DNA from: Streptomyces sp. RPA4-2
Lineage (GTDB): Bacteria; Actinomycetota; Actinomycetes; Streptomycetales; Streptomycetaceae
DNA: 64,000 bases
NCBI RefSeq assembly: GCF_012273515.2
Contig: NZ_CP050975.2
Span: forward strand, 1,550,001-1,614,000
Direction: 5' to 3'
Position numbers and translations under genes: made by a program. Within the stretch, counting starts at the first letter, position 1, and the number at the start of each line of letters is the position of its first letter. Shown piece after piece: positions 33,202 through 41,873 of the stretch. Under the pieces are notes generated by a model. It was given only the letters and a program-made list of their open reading frames with translations. It did not search any database and was not told the origin of the DNA.

Positions 33202-33217
33202 CCCGCCCGGGGGCGGG
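33202..33217 (+). terminator. Stem-loop after mtr
   Basis: CCCGCCC and GGGCGGG form a perfect inverted repeat 38 nt after the mtr stop codon in a very GC-rich stretch. Confidence 0.5.
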
Positions 33218-33325
33218 CGACGGGAGCGGGAATGGCCCGACGTACGGTGACCGCGTGCTCCGCCCTAACAGTTCCTCTCCCCATCCGCCCCCGGTGGTGC
33301 GCGTACCACTCGAGCTGGAGATCTC

Positions 33326-34330
33326 ATGAATGACAAGATCGCCCTGTCGACATGGCCCACCCCCCTGGAGCGTGCGCCGCGGCTGGCGGCGGCGCTGGGG
33401 CTGGGCGGGGCCGACCTCTGGATCAAGCGGGACGACCTCATCGGCCTGGGAGGCGGCGGCAACAAGGCCCGCAAGCTGGAGTGGACCGTCGGCGCCGCCC
33501 TCGCGGCCGGCGCGGACACGCTGGTCACCACCGGTGCCGCGCAGAGCAACCACGCCCGTCTCACCGCGGCCGCCGGCGCTCGCCTCGGGCTCGACGTCGT
33601 GCTCGTGTTCCCCGGCACCCGCGACAGTGCCGTGAACGGCTCCGGCAACCTCGTTCTCGACAGTCTCTTCGGAGCCAGGATCTTCTGGGCCGGCGACAGC
33701 GACCCGAGCGCGATGGCCGACGTCACCGACGAGGTGTGCCGTCAGCTGCGCGACGACGGGGCGCGCCCCTTTGCGATCCCCTTCGGCGGTTCAAGTCCCC
33801 TCGGAGCACGGGGATATGTGGATGGCGGTGAGGAGTTGCTCTCCCAACTGCCCGACGTGGAGCACGTCGTGGTCGCCCTGGGTTCCGGGGGCACCATGGC
33901 GGGACTGATCGGCGCACTCGGGGAGCGGCGTGTCCTCGGCGTTCACTGCGGGGCGGTGGCGGAGCCGGCCGTCACCGTCGCCGGCCTCGCGGGCGCGCTG
34001 ACCGGCCGCGACATCGCCCCCGACGCCCTGCGGATCCGCACCGACCAGGTGGGCCCGGGATACGGGGTGCTGCACGAACCGGTCCTGGAGGCGATGCGAA
34101 CGGCCGCGCTCACCGAGGGGCTCGTCCTCGACCCGGTATACAGCGGGCGCGCCATGGCCGGCCTGATCGCCGCGGTCCGGGACGGCGACATCCGCCCGGG
34201 GCAGCGCAGCGTCCTCCTGCACACCGGCGGGCTGCCGGGCCTTTTCGGGCATACGGAGACCGTGCACCGCGCCGTCGACGGCCTGCGCGCCTACGAGCCC
34301 GAGGGGACGTCGCCCCGCACGGAAGAGTAG
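33326..34330 (+). CDS. D-cysteine desulfhydrase/ACC-deaminase-like PLP enzyme
   Basis: A 334-aa fold-type II PLP enzyme. K47 in GGGGNKARKLEW is the Schiff-base lysine; SNHAR follows in TTGAAQSNHARLTAAAGA, and the glycine loop GSGGTMAGL binds the phosphate. The late LLHTGGLPGLFG matches D-cysteine desulfhydrase and ACC deaminase. These cleave D-cysteine or 1-aminocyclopropane-carboxylate to ammonia and a keto acid. Without the substrate-specific residues checked by alignment, D-cysteine desulfhydrase is the more general call. ATG at 33326 has a GGAG site. Confidence 0.87.
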   Translation: MNDKIALSTWPTPLERAPRLAAALGLGGADLWIKRDDLIGLGGGGNKARKLEWTVGAALAAGADTLVTTGAAQSNHARLTAAAGARLGLDVVLVFPGTRDSAVNGSGNLVLDSLFGARIFWAGDSDPSAMADVTDEVCRQLRDDGARPFAIPFGGSSPLGARGYVDGGEELLSQLPDVEHVVVALGSGGTMAGLIGALGERRVLGVHCGAVAEPAVTVAGLAGALTGRDIAPDALRIRTDQVGPGYGVLHEPVLEAMRTAALTEGLVLDPVYSGRAMAGLIAAVRDGDIRPGQRSVLLHTGGLPGLFGHTETVHRAVDGLRAYEPEGTSPRTEE

Positions 34331-34368
34331 AGTCACTGGTTCGAGCGGTGACGCTCCCCCGGGTTCAG

Positions 34369-34412
34369 GGGGATACGCGTGATCGGGGATACGCGGAATC
34401 AGGGGGTAAGCG
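34369..34412. repeat. Three direct repeats just upstream of a promoter
   Basis: GGGGATACGCG occurs at 34369-34379 and 34385-34395, and the related GGGGTAAGCG at 34403-34412, a 16-18-bp period. The array ends directly before the -35 box at 34413, a usual place for activator sites. Confidence 0.6.
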
Positions 34413-34441
34413 TTGACGTCTAAGACGACCGGTCATATTGT
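34413..34441 (+). promoter_or_regulatory. Probable HrdB-type promoter of the alcohol dehydrogenase gene
   Basis: TTGACG (34413-34418) and TATTGT (34436-34441) are separated by 17 bp, close to the HrdB consensus. The start codon is at 34568, leaving about 120 nt of leader. Confidence 0.65.
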
Positions 34442-34567
34442 CTTCGTAGCGCCTCCGCGGATCGTCCGCGGGCCCGGCCGCGCCGCCCGCAACCGCGAGG
34501 ACCGGCAGGCCGATGGGGGTCCCCACGCGGGACCCGGACCGGGCGCCGCGCATCCCCCAGGAGAAAC

Positions 34568-35587
34568 GTGTCCACGTACCAGGCATTCGAAGTCACCGGA
34601 TCACGGCAGTTCGCATGGACCACCCGTGAGCTCGTCCCGCCCCGCGCGGGCCACGTACGGATCAGGGTGGAGAGCTGCGGGGTGTGCCACTCCGACGTGC
34701 TCGCCGTCGAAGGCCTCAGGCCCGATCCGTCGCGGCCCGTCGTCCCGGGTCACGAGGTCGTCGGGACCATCGACGCCGTCGGCGAGGGAGTGCGGGCGTG
34801 GCAGGTCGGCGAGCGGGTGGGCGTCGGATTCCTGGCCGGTCACTGCGGTGAGTGCGACCCGTGCCGACGCGGCGACTTCGTCAACTGCGCCGACCAGGAG
34901 CAGACGGGCACGAGCGTCGACGGCGGGTACGCCGAGGTGATGTACGCCAGGTCCAACGCGCTGGCCCGGATTCCGGAGGGCATCTCGTCGGCCGAGGCGG
35001 CCCCGCTGCTGTGCGCCGGTCTGACCAGCCTCAGTGCCCTGCGTCAGCTGGACAGCCGGCCCGGGTCGCTCGTGGCCGTACAGGGCATCGGGGGTCTCGG
35101 ACATCTCGCGGTGCAGTACGCGGCCAGGCTCGGCCACCGGGTCGTGGCGATCGCCCGCGGGGCGGAGAAGGCGTCACTGGCGGCCTCACTCGGCGCGGAC
35201 GACTACATCGACAGCGCCGCCGAGCACCCCGGGGAGGCGCTGGCGCGACTGGGCGGCGCCGACGGCATCGTCGCGACGGCGGCCAGCGGCAGCTCGATGA
35301 CCCCCCTGCTCACCGGGCTCGCCCCACGCGGCCGCATGATCGTGGTCGGGGTCGGCACCGACCCGATATCGGTGTCCACGCCGGACCTCGTGCTCAGCAC
35401 GCGGACCATCACCGGCAGCCTGACGGGAACCCCGATCGAGAACGAGGACAACCTGGCCTTCAGCGTGCGGCACGGGGTCCTTCCGCTGATCGAGCGGATG
35501 CCGCTGGCCGAGGCGCCGAAGGCCTACGAGCGCATGATGTCCGGCGAGGCGCGCTTCCGTGTCGTGCTCGACGCCGTACAGGCCTGA
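34568..35587 (+). CDS. Zinc-dependent alcohol dehydrogenase (MDR family)
   Basis: A 339-aa medium-chain dehydrogenase. The catalytic zinc site is CGVCHSD with GHEVVG; the structural zinc site has four cysteines in HCGECDPCRRGDFVNC. The Rossmann motif is GIGGLGHLAVQYAA. It oxidises alcohols or reduces aldehydes with NAD(P); the early CxVCHSD and QFAWTTRE start fit the propanol-preferring AdhP/Adh subgroup. GTG at 34568 has an AGGAGA site. It is preceded by a clear promoter with three direct repeats. Confidence 0.92.
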   Translation: MSTYQAFEVTGSRQFAWTTRELVPPRAGHVRIRVESCGVCHSDVLAVEGLRPDPSRPVVPGHEVVGTIDAVGEGVRAWQVGERVGVGFLAGHCGECDPCRRGDFVNCADQEQTGTSVDGGYAEVMYARSNALARIPEGISSAEAAPLLCAGLTSLSALRQLDSRPGSLVAVQGIGGLGHLAVQYAARLGHRVVAIARGAEKASLAASLGADDYIDSAAEHPGEALARLGGADGIVATAASGSSMTPLLTGLAPRGRMIVVGVGTDPISVSTPDLVLSTRTITGSLTGTPIENEDNLAFSVRHGVLPLIERMPLAEAPKAYERMMSGEARFRVVLDAVQA

Positions 35588-35887
35588 CCGGGCCTGACCG
35601 CGGCCCCCGCCTCCAAGTCGCGCGCCGGGAAGTACCCGAGGCCTTCGCCGAAGCGGCCGTCGGAGCGGACCGGGTCGCTCGCCGACCACCCGGGCTCCCC
35701 GTTCCGCCCGGCCCGGCCCGGCCCGGCCGTCCGGGCCCGTCCGCGTCGCGGGCCGGCGCGCCCCGCACGGGTTGCGGGCGGCCACCCCCGGCCCAACGGT
35801 GGACGTGGAGAGGACCGGCTGACGTCGGCCGATGCCGGTCGATGTCGATCGACAGCAACGTATGCCCAAGGACAGGAGCAAGCCGTC
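35588..35887. other. 300-bp spacer with a short GGCCC repeat
   Basis: No gene is seen. A CCCGG/GGCCC simple run lies near 35706-35730. An AGGAG site ends it before the VOC gene. Confidence 0.4.
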
Positions 35888-36331
35888 ATGGACATGAAAC
35901 TCGAGGTCGTGGTGGTGCCGGTCGCCGACGTCGACCGGGCCAAGGCCTTCTACGAGAAGCTCGGATGGCGGCTCGACGCCGACGTCACCGACGGGGAGGA
36001 CTTCCGGGTGGTGCAGGTCACCCCGCCCGGCTCACCCTGTTCGGTCATCTTCGGCACCGGGATCAGCGCGGCCTCGCCCGGCTCGTCGGAGGGCCTGCAC
36101 CTCGTCGTCTCCGACATCGAGGCGGCCCGCGCCGAGCTCGCGGACCGGGGCGTCGAGGTGAGCGAGGTGTTCCACGACGCGGGCGGAGTCTTCCACCGCG
36201 CCGGAACCGAGGGCCGGGTCCCGGGCCCGGACCCGGAACGCCGGAGCTACTCCTCGTTCCTGTCGTTCAGCGATCCGGACGGCAACGGATGGGTGCTGCA
36301 GGAGATCACGACACGGCTCCCGGGCCGCTGA
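35888..36331 (+). CDS. VOC-family (glyoxalase/bleomycin-resistance-like) protein
   Basis: A 147-aa single-domain vicinal oxygen chelate protein. Two beta-alpha-beta-beta units are visible: VVPVADVDRAKAFYEKLGWR at the start and LSFSDPDGNGWVLQEITTR at the end, with candidate metal ligands H (GLHLVV) and E (LQEI). Members act as glyoxalases, dioxygenases or antibiotic-binding proteins; substrate cannot be assigned. ATG at 35888 has an AGGAG site. Confidence 0.87.
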   Translation: MDMKLEVVVVPVADVDRAKAFYEKLGWRLDADVTDGEDFRVVQVTPPGSPCSVIFGTGISAASPGSSEGLHLVVSDIEAARAELADRGVEVSEVFHDAGGVFHRAGTEGRVPGPDPERRSYSSFLSFSDPDGNGWVLQEITTRLPGR

Positions 36332-36407
36332 CCGAACTCCCGGCGGTCTCCGTCCGGGCCGCCGGGGGCCCATGGCATCCGCGAGCCCGGTTCCGCGCAA
36401 TCCGGAC

Positions 36408-37667
36408 CTACGAAGCCGGCCGGGTGCCCCGCTCGGCGGGCAGCTCGGCGGGCACCTCGGCGGGCATCTCGTTGGGCATGTCGTGGGGGAAGCCGATCCG
36501 CAGGACGACCGCGGTGAGGGCGGCGGCGAGGACGACGGCCGAGGCCAGGATCAGGGCCTGGTGGTAACCGTGGTGGAGCAGTGGCGCGACGGCCAGGGGT
36601 CCGACGATCTGGCCGACGGAGTATCCCGCGGTCAGCAGAGCCACCGAGCGGGGGAACCGCAGATGGGCCCCGGTGGCCAGCGCGATGGTCCCGATCCCGA
36701 GGAACGTCGCGCCGAAGAGGAACGCGGAGATCAGGGCCGCCGCCACTCCTCCGACCAGAGCGGGCAGCGCGATGCCGACGGCCTGGATCACGAGCGCGGC
36801 GAACAGCAGGTCGGGGCGGGACCAGCGGCGACCCAGCCAGGCCCACAGCGCCGAGGACGGCACGGCAGCCAGGCCGACCAGCACCCAGGCGCCGCTGCCG
36901 ATCCACCCCGGGGACGCCTGGTCGATCGCGGCGACCAGGAAGGTGCCGGCCACGATGTAGCCGACGCCCTCCAGGGTGTATCCGACGAACAGCGCGGTGA
37001 ACCATCGATGCGTACGCGCGGACCGCGTCGGAGCCACGGCCCCGGGGCCCGTGACCTCGGCGCGCGGCAGTTCGACGCGCAGGTTCCACGACAGGGCGGC
37101 GAAGACCGCGGCGAGGCCCGCGGAGCTCCACCACGCGGCCTGCCAGTCGGCGATCGAGCGCAGGGCGAGGACCAGCAGGCCGGACAGGGCGATCCCCGCG
37201 CCGACTCCGCCGAAGGCCCAGCCGGGCAGGTGCGCGGGGTGGTCGTGCAGGTGACTGAGCAGCGAGCTGACGGCGATGACGAAGATCAGGGCGCTGGCCG
37301 CACCGGCCGTCAGCCTCAGCGCCATCCACCCGGCGGTGCTGTGCGTGAGGGGCATCGCCGCCAGCGTGCCGGTCAGCACGACGAGGGAGCCGCGCAGGAC
37401 TCCGGGCGAGCGGACCAGCGCGGGACGCAGGATGCCGACGAGCGCGCCCATCAGGTAGCCGACGTAGTTGGCGGTGGCGAGGTGCGCGCCGGCCCCGGCG
37501 GACAGCCCCGCCTGCGCGTGCATCAGGGGAAGGATCGGTGTGTAGACGAAGCGCCCGACGCCCATGCCGACCGCCAGGGCCGCGGCCGCCTGCGCCACGT
37601 GGATCCAGGGGGAACCGAGCAGGCCGTCCGACCCGTCCGGCGGGCGTCGCAGGATGGTTGCGCTCAT
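36408..37667 (-). CDS. MFS transporter (YbfB/YjiJ-like)
   Basis: A 419-aa integral membrane protein with 12 predicted helices. The first helix has AVGMGVGRFVYTPILPLM, the family hallmark of YbfB/YjiJ-type proteins, and GYLMGALVGI follows. The cytoplasmic tail (PNEMPAEVPAELPAERG) is acidic and Pro-rich. The ATG at 37667 has an AAGGA site; a longer reading to 37721 overlaps the upstream gene. It lies 50 bp after a muconolactone-isomerase-like gene on the same strand, suggesting export or import of an aromatic or small organic compound. Confidence 0.87.
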   Translation of the reverse strand: MSATILRRPPDGSDGLLGSPWIHVAQAAAALAVGMGVGRFVYTPILPLMHAQAGLSAGAGAHLATANYVGYLMGALVGILRPALVRSPGVLRGSLVVLTGTLAAMPLTHSTAGWMALRLTAGAASALIFVIAVSSLLSHLHDHPAHLPGWAFGGVGAGIALSGLLVLALRSIADWQAAWWSSAGLAAVFAALSWNLRVELPRAEVTGPGAVAPTRSARTHRWFTALFVGYTLEGVGYIVAGTFLVAAIDQASPGWIGSGAWVLVGLAAVPSSALWAWLGRRWSRPDLLFAALVIQAVGIALPALVGGVAAALISAFLFGATFLGIGTIALATGAHLRFPRSVALLTAGYSVGQIVGPLAVAPLLHHGYHQALILASAVVLAAALTAVVLRIGFPHDMPNEMPAEVPAELPAERGTRPAS

Positions 37668-37717
37668 GAAGAAGTCCTTGTGGGTGCGTACGCGGTCCCT
37701 GTGAGGTGACGCGTCGG

Positions 37718-38020
37718 TCACGCGAGGGCGTCGGGTCCGGCCGGGTCATTGGGGTGGGACACGAGCGGGGTGACCCTGGCCGTCATCCACGCGCGCAGCG
37801 GCAGTGTGCCGATCACCTTCTCGTGCAGCTCGTACTCGTCCGCGGCGAGCCAGACACCGATGCTGCGCGGTTCACCGACCGGGCGCCACAGCCTGAACAG
37901 GTGCCCGGCGGCGGCCAGTTCAGCGGCCCGTACCGCTTCCGCGGCGCGACGTCGGTCGACCTCCGCGGGGTCGGTGCCCTCGGGAATGGTGGTGGTCAGC
38001 TCGACCAGGAACTCTCGCAT
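37718..38020 (-). CDS. Muconolactone delta-isomerase-like protein
   Basis: A 100-aa protein of the CatC ferredoxin-like fold. The start MREFLVELTTTIPEGTDP, the RRRAAEAVRAAELAAAGHLF segment and LFRLWRPVGEPRSIG with a late LPLRAWMT match muconolactone isomerases, which move the double bond in the catechol branch of the beta-ketoadipate pathway. No catA or catB gene is near, so a different lactone or a stand-alone role is possible. It is probably co-transcribed with the MFS gene downstream. ATG has an ACGGAGAAG site. Confidence 0.85.
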   Translation of the reverse strand: MREFLVELTTTIPEGTDPAEVDRRRAAEAVRAAELAAAGHLFRLWRPVGEPRSIGVWLAADEYELHEKVIGTLPLRAWMTARVTPLVSHPNDPAGPDALA

Positions 38021-38145
38021 GATGTCTTCTCCGTAGGGTGGGTGGCGCCGGGTGCGGACCGGAGCGCCGGAGCTAGGTCGGGTCCGCCCGAGCGGGTCGA
38101 GTCCCGTCGGTTCGGTCGGGTGCGGGTGGCGGTCGGCCGCTCCGC

Positions 38146-38976
38146 TCAGAGGGTCGTCGGCGTGCCGGGGACCAGCAGGAGCAGTCGGTCCTCGAGACCG
38201 TGATGGGCGAGCGCGGCGCGCTGGGTGCCGGGAGCCGTAGCGCAGAGCTCCCAGGCTTCGGGGTGGACCGGAATGACCGTGCGCGCACCGAGGATCTCGG
38301 CGGCTCGGGCCGTACGCAGGGCGGTGGGCATCGGCGGCCGGTCCGGCGGGACGGGGCAGGCGTCCCCCAGCACGGCCAGCTCGACGGGCCCGAAGCGGTC
38401 CGCGACTTCGCTCGCGATGTCCAGTGAGGGGGCGGCGTCACCACCGACGTAGATCGTGGGCACGTCCGGTCCGGTCAGTACGAAGCCGATGACGGCGCCG
38501 ATGCCGCCCTCCGTCTTTCCCTCCTCGCGGCCGTCACGGCCATCGCTCCGCGACGCGGTCGCGGTGACCTTGAGGCAGCCGCCGTCCGGCCGGGCCAGGG
38601 TCAGGTGGTACCAGGGCCGCAGGCCGACGGCGGTGCCGCCCAGGCGGTCCGCGGCCCCGGTCGTGGTGAACGTCACCGGGACCGTCGCGAGCAGCCGCTC
38701 GCCGGCGACGCCGAGGCTGTCGGCGGACCCGCCGCGTGACAGGAGTACGGCGTGCAGCGGGCCCAGCGCCTCGACCGCCGCCACGGAGCAGTGGGGCCCG
38801 CCCGCCGTGCGGGTGCCGTCGGCGGCCGGACCGGGTGACCCGAAGGCGGGGTCGGTGAGCAGCCGCAGCCCCCCGATCTCGATGAGCGCGGTCGGTCCGC
38901 CGAGCAGCCGCACCGTGACCGGTTGCCGCACGTCGGCGGCGGCCGCCGCTCCGGGGGCGTGCTGTCGGGTGTCCAT
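38146..38976 (-). CDS. Metallo-beta-lactamase-fold protein lacking the metal ligands
   Basis: A 276-aa UlaG-like MBL-fold protein. The fold is recognisable: LIEIGGLRLLTDPAFG, DxxAVLLS, VGGDAAPSLD, VIPVHPEAW. However, where relatives have SHDHHAD the sequence at residues 80-86 reads SRGGSAD, and the later LTATPARHG-type His is replaced (TATASRSDG). The usual LGHAT is LGGPT. With at least three zinc-binding His residues lost, hydrolase activity is unlikely; it may be a binding protein or decaying. ATG at 38976. The gene stands alone. Confidence 0.8.
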   Translation of the reverse strand: MDTRQHAPGAAAAADVRQPVTVRLLGGPTALIEIGGLRLLTDPAFGSPGPAADGTRTAGGPHCSVAAVEALGPLHAVLLSRGGSADSLGVAGERLLATVPVTFTTTGAADRLGGTAVGLRPWYHLTLARPDGGCLKVTATASRSDGRDGREEGKTEGGIGAVIGFVLTGPDVPTIYVGGDAAPSLDIASEVADRFGPVELAVLGDACPVPPDRPPMPTALRTARAAEILGARTVIPVHPEAWELCATAPGTQRAALAHHGLEDRLLLLVPGTPTTL

Positions 38977-39403
38977 GTCCCCATCGTGTGGCTACGGCCG
39001 GGGCGGACGCCACGACCGGCTTCCTCCCCGGTGGAAGGCGCGGCCTCCCAACGACGGTGCGAGGGGCTCCTCGGCGACCGTGCGGACGTGACGCGGACGG
39101 CACGGCCGCCGACGCCCCGGCCACTGCGAGGCCGCACCTATCAGCAGGGAGGAAGGTGGTCGTGGCGTCGACCGTGTCGGAGGCCGCACCGTGGAGACGT
39201 GGAGGTACGCCGCCGTCCCGGCCGCGAGTACGGCGCGTCGGTGCCGGGCGCTCCCCCTATGTCGCCGCCGACCCGTGGCCGGTCACGACGGGCCGACCAC
39301 GACCGGCCGGCCGACCGACCGGAAGCGTCACCGACGGTGTCACCGCGACCGTCGACGTCACCGCGACCGTCTACGTCAACGTCAGGAAGAAGGGCACAGC
39401 ACC
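38977..39403. other. 427-bp divergent spacer with an 18-bp tandem repeat
   Basis: Contains GTCACCGCGACCGTCGAC (39339-39356) followed at once by a one-base variant (39357-39374) and a partial third copy. No gene was found. It holds the promoters of the MBL-like and nitronate monooxygenase genes. Confidence 0.55.
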
Positions 39404-40435
39404 ATGAACAGCCTGCTCGCGGCTCTCGGCGTCACCACGCCGGTTCTGGCCGCGCCCATGGCGGGTGGTGCCACGACCACCGCGCTGCTGGTGGCCGCGG
39501 CCCGCAGCGGTGGTCTCGGCTTCGTCCCGGCCGGTTACGCCACCGCGCGGACGCTGGCCGAGCGTGTCGCCGCGGCGCGTGCCGAGCGGATCCCGTTCGG
39601 CGTCAATGTGTTCGCACCCAATCCGCTGCCGGTGGACCGTGCGGCCTTCGACCGCTACGCCGCGCTCGTCCAGGGAACGGCCGACCGCCACCACATCGAC
39701 CTGAGCGGGCACGTCCCGGTCGAGGACGACGACGCGTTCGCGGAGAAGATCGACCTGCTCGCCGAGGACCCCGTACCAGTGGTCAGCTTCACGTTCGGGA
39801 TCCCCGAACGGGCCGTGGTGGCCAGGCTGCGTACGGCGGGAAGCCTGGTGGCCCAGACGGTCACGGGGGTGGACGAGGCGCGCGCCGGGGCCGAAGCGGG
39901 CGTGGACGTCCTCGTGGTGCAGGCCGCCGCCGCGGGCGGTCACTCCGGCACCCTGACACCGCGGCTGCCGCCGCCCGAGGTACCGGTCGACGACCTGATC
40001 GCCTTGATCCGCCAGGCTGTCGGCCTGCCGTTGATCGCGGCGGGCGGACTCGCCACGCCCGACGACGTCGCCCAGGTCATGGCGGCCGGCGCGCAGGCCG
40101 CCATGGTCGGCACCGTGCTCCTGCGCACCGGGGAAAGCGGGGCCTCCCCCGTCCATCAGGCGGCTCTCGCCGACCCCGAGGGCCGAGGCACCGTGCTGAC
40201 CCGGGCCTTCACCGGCCGCCCCGCCCGCGCGCTGCGCAACCGTTTCACCGATCTGTACGGCGACCACGCCCCGTACGGGTATCCGGCGCTGCATCACCTC
40301 ACGGGCCGGCTCCGCAAACTGGCGGCCGAAGCGGGGGACGCCGACGCTCTGCACCTGTGGGCGGGCACCGGTCACCGGCAGGCACGCCGCGAGGGTGCCG
40401 GCCAGACCTTGGCGCGCCTGGCCGCGGCTCTATGA
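39404..40435 (+). CDS. Nitronate monooxygenase (2-nitropropane dioxygenase-like)
   Basis: A 343-aa FMN TIM-barrel enzyme. The start LGVTTPVLAAPMAGG, the GVNVFAPNP segment, VQAAAAGGHSGTL and LIAAGGLATPDDVAQVMAAGAQAAMVGT are the class I nitronate monooxygenase motifs; the His in AGGHSG is the proposed catalytic base. It oxidises alkyl nitronates such as propionate-3-nitronate and protects against nitro toxins. ATG at 39404 behind AGGAAGAAGG. It is followed by a mycothiol-dependent nitroreductase-like gene, a fitting nitro-compound pair. Confidence 0.93.
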   Translation: MNSLLAALGVTTPVLAAPMAGGATTTALLVAAARSGGLGFVPAGYATARTLAERVAAARAERIPFGVNVFAPNPLPVDRAAFDRYAALVQGTADRHHIDLSGHVPVEDDDAFAEKIDLLAEDPVPVVSFTFGIPERAVVARLRTAGSLVAQTVTGVDEARAGAEAGVDVLVVQAAAAGGHSGTLTPRLPPPEVPVDDLIALIRQAVGLPLIAAGGLATPDDVAQVMAAGAQAAMVGTVLLRTGESGASPVHQAALADPEGRGTVLTRAFTGRPARALRNRFTDLYGDHAPYGYPALHHLTGRLRKLAAEAGDADALHLWAGTGHRQARREGAGQTLARLAAAL

Positions 40436-40592
40436 CCCGGTCGCTCTCTGTGCCGTCGCCCGCTCGGGGGCGGCGCCACCGCTGGTCCGTCGCCCGCTCA
40501 GGAGTTACTCCACCGTCTTTCCCGCAGCCCTTTCCCCGCCGACCGCCGACCAAGCCCTCGGCCCGCCCCCACCACCGCGTTTGGAACCTCTC

Positions 40593-41231
40593 ATGAACGA
40601 CTCCCTCCCCCGCACTCCCGTCGACTTCTGGTTCGACCCGGTGTGCCCGTGGACCTGGCTGACCTCCCGCTGGCTGCTGGAGGTCGGCAAGGCCCGGCCC
40701 CTCACCATCAGCTGGCACGTCATGAGCCTGGCCGTCCTCAACGAGGGCCGCCTCGACGAACTGCCCGAGCACCACCGCGTGCTGATGGGCCAGGCATGGG
40801 CACCGGTGCGCGTCCTGATCGCCGCCGCCCGGGCTCACGGCCCCGCCGTACTGGAGCCCCTCTACACCGCGCTCGGTACTCGCTTCCATCTGCGGGAGGA
40901 GCCCAGGACGCGCCCGACCATCGAGGCCGCGCTGCGCGACGCGGGACTGCCCACGAGCCTCGCCGACGCGGGTGACACCGACGCCTACGACCCGGAGCTG
41001 CGCGCCTCCCACCGCGAGGGCATCACCCTCGTCGGGTCCGACGTGGGCAGCCCGGTCATCGCGGTGCCCGGACCCGGCACGGGCAAGGTCGCCTTCTTCG
41101 GTCCCGTTGTCACCCCGGCTCCTCGGGGCGAGGAAGCCGTCCGCCTGTGGGACGCCACACTGACCGTCGCCTCCACACCCGGCTTCTACGAGATCAAGCG
41201 GACCAGGACGGTCGGCCCGCTGTTCGATTAG
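40593..41231 (+). CDS. Mycothiol-dependent nitroreductase (Rv2466c-like, DsbA fold)
   Basis: A 212-aa thioredoxin-fold protein closely following Mycobacterium Rv2466c: DFWFDPVCPW at the start, WHVMSLAVLNEGR, MGQAWAPVRVLIAAA, SDVGSPVI and the C-terminal FFGPVV, LWDATLTVAS, FYEIKRTRT. Rv2466c has a CPWC active site that uses mycothiol; here it is C18-P-W-T21, so only the N-terminal cysteine remains and the chemistry must be monothiol. ATG at 40593 has a weak GGAA site. It follows the nitronate monooxygenase gene with a 157-bp gap. Confidence 0.9.
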   Translation: MNDSLPRTPVDFWFDPVCPWTWLTSRWLLEVGKARPLTISWHVMSLAVLNEGRLDELPEHHRVLMGQAWAPVRVLIAAARAHGPAVLEPLYTALGTRFHLREEPRTRPTIEAALRDAGLPTSLADAGDTDAYDPELRASHREGITLVGSDVGSPVIAVPGPGTGKVAFFGPVVTPAPRGEEAVRLWDATLTVASTPGFYEIKRTRTVGPLFD

Positions 41232-41300
41232 GCAGCCGGGCCACCCATGCCCGGGCCACCCACGCCCGAGCGGACCTCACCCGGCCACGGCCCACGCACG

Positions 41301-41873
41301 TCAGCGCTGGACCGCCTCGAAGGCCATGCGGAAGAACGTGTCGAAAGCGGCGGCCGACTTGGTGGCGCGAGCCTCGATCAGGGTTCCCTCCCAGGCGTTG
41401 ACGAGGAAGCGAGCCGTGGCGTCAGGGTCGAGGTCCGCCCGTACGGCACCGTCGCGGCGGGCCTCCGTCAGGGCCGCCGCGATCGCGCTGTTCCACGTCC
41501 GCAGGCTGTCCGCGACGGCCGTGCGGATCTCCTCGCTGTGGTCGATCACGTCCGTGGCGAAGTTGCCGAACATGCAGCCTCGCGTGAAGTCCCGGTCGAC
41601 GACCTCGTCCCGCAGGAACTCGAAGTGGCGGCGAATCCTCTCCAGCGGGGGCGAGGTGGTGTCGGCGAGCATGTCCAGGCGGCGCTCGGCTCCGTAGAGC
41701 CGCAGGGCCTCGATGGCACACTCCTCTTTGCTGGAGAAGTGGTTGTAGAACGACCCCTTGGGCGCTCCGGCGGCGTCGGCGATCTCCTTGATGCCGGTGC
41801 CGTGGAAACCGCGCGCGTGGAACGTCTCCAGCGCGGACGCCAGCAGGTCGTCACGCTTGGACGGCTTGGGCAC
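41301..41873 (-). CDS. TetR-family transcriptional regulator
   Basis: A 190-aa repressor. HTH at residues 10-55 (LLASALETFHARGFHGTGIK, then PKGSFYNHFSSKEE) and a ligand-binding domain with a conserved RGCMFGNFATDV segment typical of the TetR_C_16/AcrR-YcdC-like branch that responds to electrophiles or aromatic compounds. GTG at 41873 has an AGGAGGTG site. It is convergent with the nitroreductase gene, and possible targets are the neighbouring redox genes. Confidence 0.9.
   Translation of the reverse strand: MPKPSKRDDLLASALETFHARGFHGTGIKEIADAAGAPKGSFYNHFSSKEECAIEALRLYGAERRLDMLADTTSPPLERIRRHFEFLRDEVVDRDFTRGCMFGNFATDVIDHSEEIRTAVADSLRTWNSAIAAALTEARRDGAVRADLDPDATARFLVNAWEGTLIEARATKSAAAFDTFFRMAFEAVQR

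Noticed and set aside
33781-33810. GGTTCAAGTCCC-like T-loop sequence suggesting a tRNA
   Set aside because: It is inside the D-cysteine-desulfhydrase-like gene and no acceptor or anticodon stems can be drawn.
35700-35735. GGCCC run as a regulatory array
   Set aside because: Simple low-complexity sequence with no dyad or promoter relation.
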